Part shown: positions 1-9,014 of the stretch, piece after piece | Layout of the letters: the number at the start of each line of letters is the position of its first letter | Position numbering within the stretch: the stretch's first letter is position 1 | Assembly (NCBI RefSeq): GCF_900142985.1 | Contig: NZ_LT670849.1 | Location: forward strand, 1,798,001 to 1,862,000 | Length of the DNA stretch: 64,000 bases | Source of the DNA: Bradyrhizobium erythrophlei | GTDB lineage: Bacteria; Pseudomonadota; Alphaproteobacteria; Rhizobiales; Xanthobacteraceae | Reading direction: 5' to 3' | Translations under genes and position numbers: made by a program | Notes under the pieces: model-generated | What the model was told of the DNA's origin: nothing | The model's database searches: none | The model's input: only the letters and a program-made list of their open reading frames with translations

Positions 1-1120
1 GCGCGCAACCCGAACAATCGTCGGCGATATACAAGACGCTCTGCTTTCTGGTGAGGATTTGCTTGCGCACCAGTGTTCGGCCCGCCGGACAACGAAAACT
101 GTCGGTTTGCGGCTCATAGATGAAGGCCGTGCGGTCGAAGAAGTCGCCTTGATTGTTGACGGCCCGGTTCGCTGGCACACAAGGCGTGATGCCATCGTTC
201 TCGCAGGCTGCCGCGTCTGCTCCGTTCGAATAGCCAGCGTCCGCCACCACCGTGAGCGTATCGGCCGCCACCGCATCCTTCGTCGCCTTGGCCATCGGAT
301 GGAGCAGCCGGTTGTCGGTGGGTTCGGTTGTAACCTCATGGTGGACGATCAGCCCCGTCGCAGCATCGACCGCCGTCTGGACATTGTAGGAAGGAGGCTT
401 GGAGCCTGCCCCTTTACCCATCGGCCGCGCATCGAGCTCACCTTCTACAAGACTAGTCCGATCTTCCGCCTTAAGTCGCGCCGCCAGAGCATCAAGGTCG
501 GTGCGGCGTGCCCTGAGAGCCTGGAGAGCCGCAGCCGTTTGTTCCGCATCGCTATCGGCCCGCTCGCCCGCATCGATGCTGTCGAGGTTGGCAAGATAAG
601 CCGCGATCTGTTGATCGATCCGGCCGGCCTCTTCGGCGACCTTGCGTTCGCCCATAATCCGCTTGGCGCTCGCCACCGCCCGGAACTTCGAACCGTCGAG
701 GGCCACCAGACGGGCCGCAAATAGTCCCTGCTCGCGGCAGAACAGCACGAAGGCCCGGCATGCCCCTACGATCCCGGCTGCATTGTCCCGCCGAAAGTCC
801 GCAATTGTTTTGAAGTCGGGGGCAAGCCGCCCCAACAGCCACATCAGTTCGACATTGCGCCGGCACTCGCGTTCCAGCTTGCGGCTCGAACGAACCTCGT
901 TGAGGTACCCGTAGATATAGAGCTTCAGAAGATCGCGCGGGTCATAGCCGGGCCGCCCGGTCGCCGCCGGTGTCGCTCGAACCAAGCCGAGCCCGAACAT
1001 ATCGAGACCTTCAACAAAGGCATCGATTACCCGCACCGCCGCATCAGCGGCAACGTAATCATCGATCCGTGCCGGCAAAAAACTCGCCTGGTTACGGTCC
1101 CCACCTCGAATGTAGCGCAT
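1..1120 (-). CDS. IS1182-family transposase, 5' part (runs off the window)
   Basis: The complement of 1120 down to 1 is one open frame of 373 codons with no stop, so the gene continues beyond the left edge. It starts ATG at 1120 (MRYIRGGDRNQASFLPARID), then has a DUF772-type N-terminal region (residues about 15-110, including YDPRDLLKLYIYGYLNEVRS), a helical spacer, and the DDE-type core with FNVQTAVDA-like (YNVQTAVDAATGLIVHH) and VVADAGYSNG motifs. This order is typical of IS1182-family transposases of rhizobia. The several overlapping plus-strand frames are shadows. No frameshift is visible, so the element could be active; its right end should lie within about 80 bp after the start codon, where the sequence ttctcacacagcctgcg looks terminal, but I cannot define the inverted repeat without the other end. 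Confidence 0.9.
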   Translation of the reverse strand, partial: MRYIRGGDRNQASFLPARIDDYVAADAAVRVIDAFVEGLDMFGLGLVRATPAATGRPGYDPRDLLKLYIYGYLNEVRSSRKLERECRRNVELMWLLGRLAPDFKTIADFRRDNAAGIVGACRAFVLFCREQGLFAARLVALDGSKFRAVASAKRIMGERKVAEEAGRIDQQIAAYLANLDSIDAGERADSDAEQTAAALQALRARRTDLDALAARLKAEDRTSLVEGELDARPMGKGAGSKPPSYNVQTAVDAATGLIVHHEVTTEPTDNRLLHPMAKATKDAVAADTLTVVADAGYSNGADAAACENDGITPCVPANRAVNNQGDFFDRTAFIYEPQTDSFRCPAGRTLVRKQILTRKQSVLYIADDCSGCA

Positions 1121-1125
1121 GAAAA

Positions 1126-1151
1126 AGGCCGCATCATTAATGATGCGGCCT
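1126..1151. repeat. 26-bp perfect palindrome just upstream of the transposase start
   Basis: AGGCCGCATCATT is followed directly by its reverse complement AATGATGCGGCCT. The palindrome ends 6 bp before the transposase ATG (1120), where its ribosome binding site should be. In RNA it would form a 13-bp hairpin with essentially no loop, able to act as a terminator or to mask translation initiation. Confidence 0.8.
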
Positions 1152-1229
1152 CTCTATCTGATTTGCCCCAGTTCTCACACAGCCTGCGTCGCCGGGGCTT
1201 TTGTCGTAAGGGTCCGAAAGACAACGGCG

Positions 1230-1385
1230 CTAAAATACCGCGATGTATTTGAGCAGCGACAGGACGCCAAGGATGATCACGATGACACGCACGATCTGCT
1301 TGGCACGGCCATCGATCGGCAACAGATTGATGAGATACAAAATCAGGATGACGACCAGAAAAGTCACAAGTGCACTGATGAGCAT
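1230..1385 (-). CDS. Small two-helix membrane protein (51 aa)
   Basis: A short frame on the minus strand starts ATG at 1385, with an AGGGGG ribosome binding site 6 nt upstream, and ends TAG at 1230. The product is 51 residues with two hydrophobic segments (residues about 2-22, LISALVTFLVVILILYLIN, and about 31-50, VRVIVIILGVLSLLKYIAVF) joined by a short polar turn (LPIDGRAKQ). This fits the family of tiny two-helix membrane proteins of unknown function common in proteobacteria. It reads away from the neighbouring chemotaxis gene. No function can be assigned; the clean ribosome binding site and hydrophobic pattern make it a real gene in my view. Confidence 0.7.
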   Translation of the reverse strand: MLISALVTFLVVILILYLINLLPIDGRAKQIVRVIVIILGVLSLLKYIAVF

Positions 1386-1578
1386 GAATTTCCCCCTGAC
1401 ATGCGAGAGACGGACGCTGGCGCGGTCTCAACGCGCAAACCCCGACACGGTTCCGAGAACGGAACCGCCCTACGAAAATACCCGCAACATCAGCACTTTC
1501 GATACCTCTACGACAGGCTTGCTGGCTAAATATTTACCCTTTTTTGGCTAAGTCGGCGGGCTTGCCTTGGGGGTAGCC

Positions 1579-3672
1579 ATGCTCGACCGCTTCACGGTGT
1601 CTTCGCTCATCAAGTCGGTCATCGTCCTGATGGCCCTCTGCATGACGGCGCTGCTGAGCGTCAGCGCCTGGAATTCGCTGGGACGGCTCGCGATGACCAG
1701 CCGGATTCTGGTGGTCACGGACGCTTCCTCGAATCTTTTCAAGGCGTTGCACAATCTGCGCAGCGACCGCTCGACCACGAGCCGCAACCTGACCGACGAG
1801 GCCCCGCTTTCACCGGACATGCAGGTCTACCTGCGCACCACCCGCGACGCCGAACTGCCGGCCATGCGCACGGCCGCAACTGCGCTCGAGGGGGTGGAAT
1901 TTCCCGACCACGAGACGCTGTTGCCGCAACTCAATCGGTTGATCCAGGCCTTCGCGGCGCTCGACGCCGAATCCTGGGAAGCCCTGAACAAACCGAAATC
2001 GGCACGCCGGCCGGCACTCGGCAAGGAATTCATGGACAACACGGCCGCCCTGGTCGAAACGCTCGACAAGATTTCGACGCGTAGCGCCGCTTCTGTCAGC
2101 CACAACGACCCCATCATCGATCAGATGCTGACGATCAAGCAGTTGGCTTGGCTAATGCGCAATACGGCCGGCGAAGCATCGCTTCTGATCTCGAACGGAC
2201 TGACCTTCGGCAACGTCGGCCCCGACTTCCGCCAGAACTACGCCAAGCTTGTCGGCGCCATCGAGACCGCATGGGCCGCGGTGAAGACGGCTGCGTCCGG
2301 CGCCGACCTGCCGGGCGAACTCGCCACCGCGATGTCGGCGGCGCAGACGGCCTATTTCGACAAGGACTTTACCGGCCCACGCGACGCGCTCGCCAACGGG
2401 CTCGCAGCCGGCGAAAAGCAGAAGATGAAAGCCAATGAATGGAGCCCGTTTTCGGTAGCTCATATGACCAGCGCGGTCGTCGTCGCCGAACGCGCGCTGG
2501 ACGCGGCCCATGCCTATGCGACGGCTCAGCACGACTCCGCCCAGCGCTCGCTGATCCTGCAACTGGTGCTGTTGGTGGCGGCGCTGGCACTGACCTGCGC
2601 CGCCATGATCGCGGTGACGCGCCGCATCATCCGCCCGCTGCAAACCATGCGCGACGCCATGCTGAAAGTGGCGTCCGGCGATCTCGGCGTCGATACCGGC
2701 TACGCCCAGCGCCGCGACGAGATCGGAGCGCTCGCCGGTGCGCTTGAAACCTTCAAACAGCAGGCGATGGACAAGCTCAAGATCGAAGAGCAAGAGCGCG
2801 AGCGTAACGCCAATGCGGCCACGCGCCAGCAATCGATCGAAGTCTATGTCGGCGAATTCGAAAGCCGGGTCCAGGCCACGCTTGGCCGGTTGAACGAGGC
2901 CTCCAACGGGATGCGGACAACTTCCGCGGACCTGTCGAAAGTGTCCGAGCAGACCAATTCACGGGTCATGGTCGCCGAGAAAGCCTCGGGCGAGGCTTCG
3001 ATGAACGTCGAAAGCGTTGCCTCGGCGTCGCATGAATTAAGCGTTTCGATTGGCGATATCAGCCGCCAGGTCTCGCATGCGGCCGGCATTGCCAGCCGCG
3101 CCGTCAGCCGGGCGCGCGAAACCGACGACACCGTGCAGGGACTGGCCAAGACGGCAGCCGGGATCGGCGAAGTCGTCGGCCTGATCAACTCCATCGCCTC
3201 CCAGACCAACCTGCTGGCGCTGAACGCAACCATCGAGGCGGCGCGCGCAGGAGAGGCCGGCCGTGGCTTTGCGGTGGTGGCTTCGGAAGTGAAGTCGCTG
3301 GCCAGCCAGACCGCGAAGGCGACCGACGAGATCTCCGAGCAGGTCGCCGATATCCAGAAGGTGGCGAGCGAGGCCATCGAGGCCATCAAGGCGATCGGCG
3401 GCATCATCGGCGAGGTCAACGAGGTCGCAACCGCGATTGCAGCCGCAGTTGAAGAACAGGGCGCGGCCACCCAGGAAATTTCGCGCAACACCCAATATGC
3501 CGCGCAAGGCACCAGGAACGTCTCCGAGAATATCGCGGGCGTCAAGATCGATGCGGATGCGGGCGCCACGGCCGCGCAGAATGTCAGGCAAGCCTCGGAG
3601 ACGCTGGAGGCGCAGAGCCTTCAGCTCAGCAATCAGGTCACCGAGTTCCTAACTAAAATTCGCGCGGCTTGA
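1579..3672 (+). CDS. Methyl-accepting chemotaxis protein
   Basis: A 697-residue chemoreceptor. I prefer ATG 1579 ([13 protein letters not shown]) over the upstream in-frame TTG at 1567 because a G-rich Shine-Dalgarno (ttgggggta) precedes it. An N-terminal transmembrane helix (about 10-32) is followed by a long helical periplasmic sensor region, a second helix (about 323-345, [20 protein letters not shown]), a HAMP domain ([20 protein letters not shown]) and a C-terminal signalling coiled coil whose hairpin tip reads [20 protein letters not shown] near residue 550. The tip binds CheA/CheW and the protein should control motility in response to an unknown ligand. No che genes are adjacent, so it is an orphan receptor. 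The C-terminus lacks an obvious CheR-docking pentapeptide. Confidence 0.95.
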   Translation: MLDRFTVSSLIKSVIVLMALCMTALLSVSAWNSLGRLAMTSRILVVTDASSNLFKALHNLRSDRSTTSRNLTDEAPLSPDMQVYLRTTRDAELPAMRTAATALEGVEFPDHETLLPQLNRLIQAFAALDAESWEALNKPKSARRPALGKEFMDNTAALVETLDKISTRSAASVSHNDPIIDQMLTIKQLAWLMRNTAGEASLLISNGLTFGNVGPDFRQNYAKLVGAIETAWAAVKTAASGADLPGELATAMSAAQTAYFDKDFTGPRDALANGLAAGEKQKMKANEWSPFSVAHMTSAVVVAERALDAAHAYATAQHDSAQRSLILQLVLLVAALALTCAAMIAVTRRIIRPLQTMRDAMLKVASGDLGVDTGYAQRRDEIGALAGALETFKQQAMDKLKIEEQERERNANAATRQQSIEVYVGEFESRVQATLGRLNEASNGMRTTSADLSKVSEQTNSRVMVAEKASGEASMNVESVASASHELSVSIGDISRQVSHAAGIASRAVSRARETDDTVQGLAKTAAGIGEVVGLINSIASQTNLLALNATIEAARAGEAGRGFAVVASEVKSLASQTAKATDEISEQVADIQKVASEAIEAIKAIGGIIGEVNEVATAIAAAVEEQGAATQEISRNTQYAAQGTRNVSENIAGVKIDADAGATAAQNVRQASETLEAQSLQLSNQVTEFLTKIRAA

Positions 3673-3684
3673 CCAAGCGAACGC

Positions 3685-4377
3685 TTACTGCCGCGCGAGG
3701 ACCGGCACGCGCTGGTAGCGCGACCTGATCGAATCCGGTGCAGGCGAGAACGCAAGCGACGCGCCGCGCCGGTCGGCGCCACGAACAGCGACCATCAAGC
3801 CCTCGGGACTGGCGACAATGTCGCCCTTGCGCAGCGTCGGATCGTCTTCGACTTTCACTTCCGCGAGGCCGACCGGATCCTTGCCGTTGCAGGTACAGCC
3901 GCTGACGAGTTCGTCACGATAGCGAAACGCGTTGGGCAATTCGGAATACGGTTTGCCTTCTTCGGTCACCGCGCCGTCGATATTGCTGCCATAGAGCACC
4001 CGGGTCTCGCTGGCTGGGCAAAAGCTGTTGCACGATGCCGCGCGGCTTTGATTGCCGGTGCTTGAAATCGGGAAATAGCGGCCGTCGCAGGTGCGCACGC
4101 AATAGGCCTGCGAGCCGCCGCCGTAGACCCGCGGGCGCGAGACCTGGCCGTCGGGCGGGAACACGACGTTCTGCTCGCCGCCGAACGACAGCGGCGTCAT
4201 CGGCGGTTGCGATCGGTGAACGCCGAACGCACCGAACAGAGCGGAAAGGAAATCCTCGGCCTGCGCCGCAGCCGGCAGCGTCACCACAACCAGGGCGGCA
4301 AGGCCGCCCAAGATCCATTTGCCCTTGGTTGATTTGCCCTTGGCTGATTTACCCTCGGTCGATTTACGGTCGCCCAT
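3685..4377 (-). CDS. DUF2865 domain secreted protein
   Basis: A 230-residue protein with a lysine-rich N-terminus carrying a short repeat (STEGKSAKGKSTKGK), a hydrophobic export segment (about 22-40, ILGGLAALVVVTLPAAAQA) and a cysteine-patterned domain: AYCVRTCDGRYFP, ASCNSFCPASET and SGCTCNGKDP. This six-cysteine arrangement and the 'CDGRYFP' motif are characteristic of DUF2865, an uncharacterised periplasmic family of Rhizobiales. The cysteines probably form disulfides. The N-terminal repeat is visible in DNA as near-identical 15-nt units and might vary in length between strains. It is followed 25 bp downstream by the L,D-transpeptidase gene's upstream neighbour on the same strand, which hints at an envelope role only by association. 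Confidence 0.85.
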   Translation of the reverse strand: MGDRKSTEGKSAKGKSTKGKWILGGLAALVVVTLPAAAQAEDFLSALFGAFGVHRSQPPMTPLSFGGEQNVVFPPDGQVSRPRVYGGGSQAYCVRTCDGRYFPISSTGNQSRAASCNSFCPASETRVLYGSNIDGAVTEEGKPYSELPNAFRYRDELVSGCTCNGKDPVGLAEVKVEDDPTLRKGDIVASPEGLMVAVRGADRRGASLAFSPAPDSIRSRYQRVPVLARQ

Positions 4378-4402
4378 GCGGTTGGCCTCCGGGTCCAGAT
4401 CT

Positions 4403-5209
4403 TCAGTACAGCGAAGCTGTTGAAAGGTTCACGGCCTGACGGCCCGACGGAAGCGTCGTCACCTCGGCGCGGCGCGGCGGCGCAGCCAGCGCCACCTCGC
4501 CGCCGACGACCGGGCGTGCGGCCAGATGGGCGGCGTTTTTCGACATCACCACCACCCTGGTGCCGATGCCGACCCGGCTGAACAGGTCGGTGACGTCTTC
4601 GTTGGTCAGGCGAATACAGCCGCTGGACACGAATTTACCGATGGTCGTGGGATCGTTGGTGCCGTGGATGCGGTATTCGCTGGAGCCGAGATACATGGCG
4701 CGCGCGCCGAGCGGATTGCCGGGGCCGCCGGCCATGAAGCGCGGCAGATAGGGCTGGCGTGCGATCATCTGCGCCGGCGGATGCCAGTCCGGCCATTCCG
4801 CCTTGTTGGTGATGGTTTGCACGCCCGACCAGGTGAACCCCTCGCGGCCGACACCGACGCCGTAGCGGATCGCGCGGCCCGGGGCGACGACGTAATAGAG
4901 CACGGTATTGCCGGTATCGATGATGATCGTGCCCGGCGCCTCCCTGGTATCGAGCGCCACAATCGTCCGCCGCAGCCGTTCCGGAAGCGCAGCAGAACGG
5001 CGATCCGACGGATCGTTCGGCGCAACGGTATCCTCGTCGGACGGAAACGCAGATGATGCGACCGGCACATAACTCAGCGTCTGGGCCTTGGCTTGGCCGG
5101 TAAGTGCGAATGGCGTTAGCGAAAGGACGCCCGCGACGACGATCGCGTTGAATGCGCCGGGCCGCAGCTTGCGCACCGGCCAGCCGGTCTGCTCGGATAT
5201 CTGTGTCAT
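4403..5209 (-). CDS. L,D-transpeptidase (ErfK/YbiS/YcfS/YnhG, YkuD domain)
   Basis: A 268-residue exported protein. I chose ATG 5209 (MTQISEQTGWPVRKL) because the frame upstream lacks conserved features. A hydrophobic segment around residues 20-40 (AIVVAGVLSLTPFALTG) serves as export signal. The YkuD catalytic domain covers about residues 85-235, with the signature HGTN...SSGCIRL (about 182-203), where Cys is the nucleophile and His part of the active site. It also has the family block PLGARAMYLG. Such enzymes make 3-3 cross-links in peptidoglycan or anchor proteins to it. A decayed relative lies at 9309-9609, so the strain has or had more than one copy. Confidence 0.92.
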   Translation of the reverse strand: MTQISEQTGWPVRKLRPGAFNAIVVAGVLSLTPFALTGQAKAQTLSYVPVASSAFPSDEDTVAPNDPSDRRSAALPERLRRTIVALDTREAPGTIIIDTGNTVLYYVVAPGRAIRYGVGVGREGFTWSGVQTITNKAEWPDWHPPAQMIARQPYLPRFMAGGPGNPLGARAMYLGSSEYRIHGTNDPTTIGKFVSSGCIRLTNEDVTDLFSRVGIGTRVVVMSKNAAHLAARPVVGGEVALAAPPRRAEVTTLPSGRQAVNLSTASLY

Positions 5210-5406
5210 GATCTGCCCCGCTGTCGTGCGCATCTCGTAGATGCATTCACTCCAACAAACGCGAACCGAGGCCGCCAGTTCCCGCCCAGGGCGTGGCCAG
5301 ATTGTCGCTGTCAAGAATCGTGAGGCTCACGACTGCGCGATGGAACCTCTGAGCGCGTCGCGGTTTATCTGCCAATAGCCTGCGACCTTCGGAATCGGAG
5401 CTTGAG

Positions 5407-6522
5407 TTGCGTGCGCTGCCCAACGAACGTGCGCCGGCCAAAGATGTCGCTCGCCCGAATGAGCCCGATGCAGACGTCGAACCATCGCCGACCATGCTCG
5501 GTCTTTCCGATGTCGTCGCCTTTTCCCTGCTCGCGCTTCTGATCATCACCGTCGTCGCCGTTCTCTATGTCGCCAAGGCTTTCTTCCTGCCGATTGTGGC
5601 GGCGTTCGTGGTCGGCACCATGTTGTCGCCGGCGGCGGGATTCCTGGAGCGCAATCACATTCCCCGCGCGGTTTCGGCGATCCTGATCGTCTGCGTGGTT
5701 CTCGGCCTGGTCACCTTTGTCGTTGGGCTCATCTCCGTTCCGGTCATGGAATGGACCGGCCGATTGCCCGAACTCGCCGAACTGTTGAAAGAAAAGCTGC
5801 ATATCTTCGATCGCCCGCTTGCACTCTGGCACGAGTTTCAGAGCATGCTTGGCGCTTCCGATGCGTTCTCAACAGCGCCATTTCAGATGCCGAAACTGGA
5901 ATGGATTCAGCCGGCGATCGAATTCCTGCCGCCCACCTTCACCGAATTCCTGTTGTTTTTCGCCACACTCATTCTCTTCATTGCGAGCTGGCGCGACCTG
6001 CGACGCGGGCTGATCATGACGTTCACGAGTCGCGATTCGCGGCTACGCGCGCTTCGCGTCCTCAACGCCATCGAAGATCATCTCGGCTCCTATTTGATCA
6101 CGGTGACACTGATCAACATGGGCGTCGGGGTGGCGACCGGCTTGGTCTGCTGGGCGACCGGCATGCCCAATCCCGCCGGGCTCGGCGCGTTGGCTGCGAC
6201 GTTGAACTACCTGCCCATCATCGGGCCGGTCGCCGTCTTTGCGATCCTGACTGTGGTCGGTGTGGTCGGCTTCCCTTCAATCGGCGAAGGCTTGATCGCG
6301 CCGGTCGTATTCGTCGGACTCACCTTTCTCGAAGGGCATTTCATCACGCCGACCATCATCGGACGCCGGCTCGAATTGAATGCGCTCGCCGTCTTCATCT
6401 CGCTGGCGTTCTGGACCTGGCTCTGGGGGCCGACGGGCGCTTTTCTGTCGTCGCCGCTTTTGATCATGTCGCTGATCCTGCGCGAGCACTTTGCCCCGTC
6501 GAGCACGCCGCAACTGCCGTAA
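5407..6522 (+). CDS. AI-2E family transporter (PerM/TqsA type permease)
   Basis: A 371-residue polytopic membrane protein. The start is TTG 5407, 7 nt after a GGAG ribosome binding site; an in-frame ATG at 5494 is a less likely alternative because it would remove the cytoplasmic lead-in. About eight hydrophobic segments are arranged as in PF01594: two helices near the N-terminus (VVAFSLLALLIITVVAVLYV), a large amphipathic middle portion, then closely spaced C-terminal helices with the conserved block LNYLPIIGPVAVF and a FLEGHFITPTIIGRRLELN loop. The family exports autoinducer-2 or other solutes; the substrate here is unknown. It is divergent from the transpeptidase gene and precedes the small envelope genes. 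Confidence 0.9.
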   Translation: MRALPNERAPAKDVARPNEPDADVEPSPTMLGLSDVVAFSLLALLIITVVAVLYVAKAFFLPIVAAFVVGTMLSPAAGFLERNHIPRAVSAILIVCVVLGLVTFVVGLISVPVMEWTGRLPELAELLKEKLHIFDRPLALWHEFQSMLGASDAFSTAPFQMPKLEWIQPAIEFLPPTFTEFLLFFATLILFIASWRDLRRGLIMTFTSRDSRLRALRVLNAIEDHLGSYLITVTLINMGVGVATGLVCWATGMPNPAGLGALAATLNYLPIIGPVAVFAILTVVGVVGFPSIGEGLIAPVVFVGLTFLEGHFITPTIIGRRLELNALAVFISLAFWTWLWGPTGAFLSSPLLIMSLILREHFAPSSTPQLP

Positions 6523-6617
6523 GCCGCCGCGAATGCACGCAAGTTTCGCTTCGGGAACTTCCCAAAGCCGCGAGCGTTGCTCCTGCAAAGCCGATGCGAA
6601 TGCCAGGAGTTAGAGAG

Positions 6618-6968
6618 ATGGGAATTCAAGACATGGCAGACAAAGCAACTTACGAACGTCTGGAAAACGATGTGGCGAGAGTGAAAGACGATATCGGCGC
6701 CCTCGCCGATCAAATCACCGACGCACTCAACGCCATTGCCGGCAACGCCCGCAAGCAGGCGCGCCGCGGCTACAAGCAGGCCCGCGCCAATGTCGACTCC
6801 GTCGTCGACGATGTTTCCGAGCGTGGCGCCGCAGCGATGAGTGCCGCGCAAGACGCCGCCGCGTCGTTCGAGGAAACTCTGGAAGACGTCATCGCCGAGC
6901 GGCCGCTGGCAACCGTTGGCCTTGCGCTTGGAATTGGTTTTCTGATCGGCGCGATCTGGCGTCGTTGA
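6618..6968 (+). CDS. DUF883-like (ElaB/YqjD type) membrane-anchored protein
   Basis: ATG 6618 follows a GGAGTTAGAGAG ribosome binding site and opens a 116-residue frame (MGIQDMADKATYERLENDVA). The part of the same frame upstream of 6618 is a shadow of the permease gene. The protein is mostly an amphipathic alpha-helical rod rich in Ala, Lys and Asp, ending in a single glycine-rich C-terminal helix (ATVGLALGIGFLIGAIWRR), the arrangement of the ElaB/YqjD/DUF883 family that anchors to the inner membrane by its tail and in enterobacteria is associated with ribosomes and stress. It overlaps the upstream end of the next gene's frame, suggesting one operon. Function in rhizobia is not established. 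Confidence 0.85.
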   Translation: MGIQDMADKATYERLENDVARVKDDIGALADQITDALNAIAGNARKQARRGYKQARANVDSVVDDVSERGAAAMSAAQDAAASFEETLEDVIAERPLATVGLALGIGFLIGAIWRR

Positions 6969-7006
6969 GAGGAACCGCGTGTAACGGACGGAACGGAGTG
7001 ACGCTG

Positions 7007-7435
7007 GTGCGGATGATCGACGACCTCAAGGAATCGACAGGAGTGGCCGTCAGAATGACGTCGCTCGCCGCGGCGATTGCGATCGCGTCCTTTGTTACGA
7101 TTTCGTTCCTGTGCGCGGCCGCTTTCGTCTACGTGCTGCAAAACTACGGGCTGATCGAGGCCTGCCTGACCGGTGCGGCGATTTTCTTTGGGATCACGTT
7201 GATCGGGATCGTCGTCTACGCGGTGCGGAGAAGCCAGATCAGCCAGGACGCCAGGGAGGCGCCAAAGTCTGCGTTGCATACGGCGCTTACCGATCCCATG
7301 GTTGTTGCTGCCGGCATTCAGGCCGCCCGCGCCATCGGCGTCAAACGGCTGGTGCCGCTGCTGGCCGTCGGCGGACTTGCCTTGGGTCTGTTTGCCAGCC
7401 GGTCGTCCTCGCAGCATGAAGCGCCGGCCGAGTAA
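7007..7435 (+). CDS. Putative holin-superfamily / phage-holin-like membrane protein (DUF1469-like)
   Basis: Start options in this frame are TTG 6965, GTG 6998, GTG 7007 and ATG 7013; GTG 7007 has the best spacing from GGAG (6995-6998). The product of about 142 residues has two adjacent transmembrane helices (about 20-45 and 50-75) and a short C-terminal hydrophobic segment with Gly-Leu-Ala (LLAVGGLALGLFAS). This helix pair following a DUF883-like gene is a common rhizobial pairing, and such proteins are annotated as holin-X or DUF1469-like. Despite the name there is no phage context. It likely acts with the DUF883-like protein at the inner membrane. Confidence 0.75.
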   Translation: MRMIDDLKESTGVAVRMTSLAAAIAIASFVTISFLCAAAFVYVLQNYGLIEACLTGAAIFFGITLIGIVVYAVRRSQISQDAREAPKSALHTALTDPMVVAAGIQAARAIGVKRLVPLLAVGGLALGLFASRSSSQHEAPAE

Positions 7436-7460
7436 TCGGTCTTCCGAAAACAAACTTTGA

Positions 7461-7901
7461 TCAGGTGACGCAGCGGCCGGGCTGAAGCCGTCTGGCGACT
7501 TCGGTCAAGGCGCTGACCACCGGCTCGCACGCCGCCATCGGCTTGCGCGTAGCGGGCTTGGCGGGAGACGACGCCGTCGACGGCGAAGGCGTGGCGCCAG
7601 CCGCGGGCATTCGTACCAATACCGACGTATCTTCAACGCCGTCCAGCTTCAGCGAGATGGTTTGCAACCGCGCGGGCGACCCTGACGGTCCCATGGCCCG
7701 GTCTGCCTTGGCGCCACGGTTGACCGCAACCATGTCCGGCGCGGTAGAACCCGACGGCGCATAGGAACTCGACGATGACTGTTGGAGTGGCGCAAGCCGG
7801 CCAGGGATACCGGACAGGTCGCGGCCCATCGCAAATTGCGCTGCGCCGGAAATCAGCACGAGGGCAATTGCGCCCGAAATCCCCGTTGTGAGCCGTGACA
7901 T
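7461..7901 (-). CDS. Hypothetical exported protein
   Basis: A 146-residue protein with a clear N-terminal export signal (about residues 5-24, TTGISGAIALVLISGAAQFA), then low-complexity Ser/Pro/Ala stretches and a more ordered centre (LQTISLKLDGVEDTSVLVRM). Two cysteines lie near the C-terminus (ACEPVV and PGRCVT), 23 residues apart, which could form a disulfide. I do not recognise the family. It is convergent with the holin-like gene 25 bp away. Codon use and the signal peptide support a real gene of the core chromosome. Confidence 0.65.
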   Translation of the reverse strand: MSRLTTGISGAIALVLISGAAQFAMGRDLSGIPGRLAPLQQSSSSSYAPSGSTAPDMVAVNRGAKADRAMGPSGSPARLQTISLKLDGVEDTSVLVRMPAAGATPSPSTASSPAKPATRKPMAACEPVVSALTEVARRLQPGRCVT

Positions 7902-8404
7902 TTCTTGTCCCGCGGTCCGTGACCTGTTGGCGGGTCGTTAACGCGGTCGAAACCACAAAGGTTTCTCGGCTTTTCGTCCACGGTGCGAAAAAAGTGTGGC
8001 GGCGAAAAAATCTGAAAAAAAGCAGGCCCGGTTGGAACGATCTTTTTGACTGTGCGTCATCCTCGCAGCCGGTTATCCCCCCTGCCCCATTGACCGGCGA
8101 TTGCGGGGCGCGGCTGTGGTGATGCCAGCCGCGCCCCCACTTTTTCTGCGGAAATCGAGCAAAACTTCGCCTTCCGCCCCACCATCCGCCCCACCTTCGG
8201 AGATGGGACCGGCCCGATGGACCTCACTTGAGGTACCTGAAATTTTCGTGATGCGAGGCGCCTGTGATGCTTCCGCAAGTCGGGTTCCGGGATCTTCGGC
8301 ACCAAAAGCCGCGCGAGACGGCCCCATGCGTTTTTTGAGTTGCTCGTCAACTCTCGGCAGAGAAGGTGCGATTGGCCTATTGGACGCCACACAGCAGCCA
8401 TCCC
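7902..8404. other. Gene-poor stretch before the tRNA remnant
   Basis: I see no convincing gene. A-rich tracts near 7985-8040 could belong to a promoter for the minus-strand gene at 7461-7901. The minus-strand frame covering 8073-8462 is the well-known artefact produced by reading a tRNA 3' end in antisense (it begins GARGIEPWTSRV). Confidence 0.6.
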
Positions 8405-8461
8405 GCGCTCTGGTGTTTTTCACACGAGAGGTCCAAGGTTCGATCCCTCGTGCGCCCACCA
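8405..8461 (+). other. tRNA 3'-end remnant, putative attachment-site scar
   Basis: The sequence ends GGTTCGATCC...GCGCCCACCA: a T-arm (CAAGG, loop TTCGATC, CCTCG with one mismatch), the 3' half of an acceptor stem (TGCGCCC), discriminator A and encoded CCA. Upstream there is no matching GGGCGCA acceptor strand and no D-arm (no TAGCTCAG), and the anticodon arm is imperfect, so this is not a complete tRNA. A 3'-end piece is what integration of an island into a tRNA gene leaves behind. The general pattern resembles tRNA-Val of rhizobia, but the isotype cannot be fixed. Confidence 0.6.
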
Positions 8462-8611
8462 CCGAGCCTTCAAGTTCAACGACTTAGCAGCTAGATTCCC
8501 TTAAGGTGTGCCCAAAAAAACAGTGGCACAATAGGGGGCTGTTGTGGCGCGTTTGCCAAAAATTGTTCCGCCGCGCCCACCGCCAGCACATTTGAGCGAG
8601 AGATCGAGACA

Positions 8612-8867
8612 ATGAAATTCGTCGAGCCGATCGCCTTCACTGATCCCGTAGCAGCTCGCAGGTTGGTTGAGATTGCCAGTACAATGGAGGCGGTGCAGGA
8701 CGGCCGCATCTTCATCGAGCTGGTGAACCAGCCATTCCTCGATGCGGGCGCCGCGCCAGGTCAATTCCGCTCCGCGCTAGCGCGCGATCGAACTGGGCTG
8801 ACGCTGGCGCCATGAGAGCGGCACCTATCTGAAGTTCACACCGGTCGGCGCGGACCTGTTCGCATGA
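8612..8867 (+). pseudogene. Decayed small conserved rhizobial protein
   Basis: ATG 8612 opens a good protein-like frame (MKFVEPIAFTDPVAARRLVE) which loses sense near 8780. The conserved end of the same protein is then read in another frame (RWRHESGTYLKFTPVGADLF, ending TGA 8865-8867), with an additional in-frame TGA in place of a Trp-type codon just before it. One short deletion at the GC repeat around 8775-8785 plus the stop explains the break. The intact relatives that I recall are roughly 85-residue proteins of unknown function in Bradyrhizobium. The decay fits the scar-like character of this stretch. Confidence 0.7.
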
Positions 8868-9014
8868 TTGTTGGAAAGCCACTCGATCATCCGAGCGTCG
8901 ACCGGCTGGGGATTGTTGCTTTGCAACGGCGGTTTTGTGTTGCCCGCAGCCCTTGGTTCCGATTGGATCACTCGATTGTTTATTAGTGCGTTGTTGCGTC
9001 CAGGGGTGGGTGTA

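Noticed and set aside
59..724. 221-codon plus-strand frame at the left edge
   Set aside because: It is antisense to an unbroken IS1182 transposase frame whose motifs are unmistakable.
6965..7435. Reading the holin-like gene as evidence for a prophage
   Set aside because: No phage structural, lysis or integrase genes lie nearby; the gene pairs with a DUF883-like envelope gene.
8405..8461. A complete functional tRNA gene
   Set aside because: The 5' acceptor strand and D-arm are missing, and the T-stem has a mismatch, so only a 3' remnant is supported.
8073..8462. 129-codon minus-strand frame starting MVGARGIEPWTSRV
   Set aside because: This is the familiar false protein produced by reading the antisense of a tRNA 3' end; the rest has no family features.
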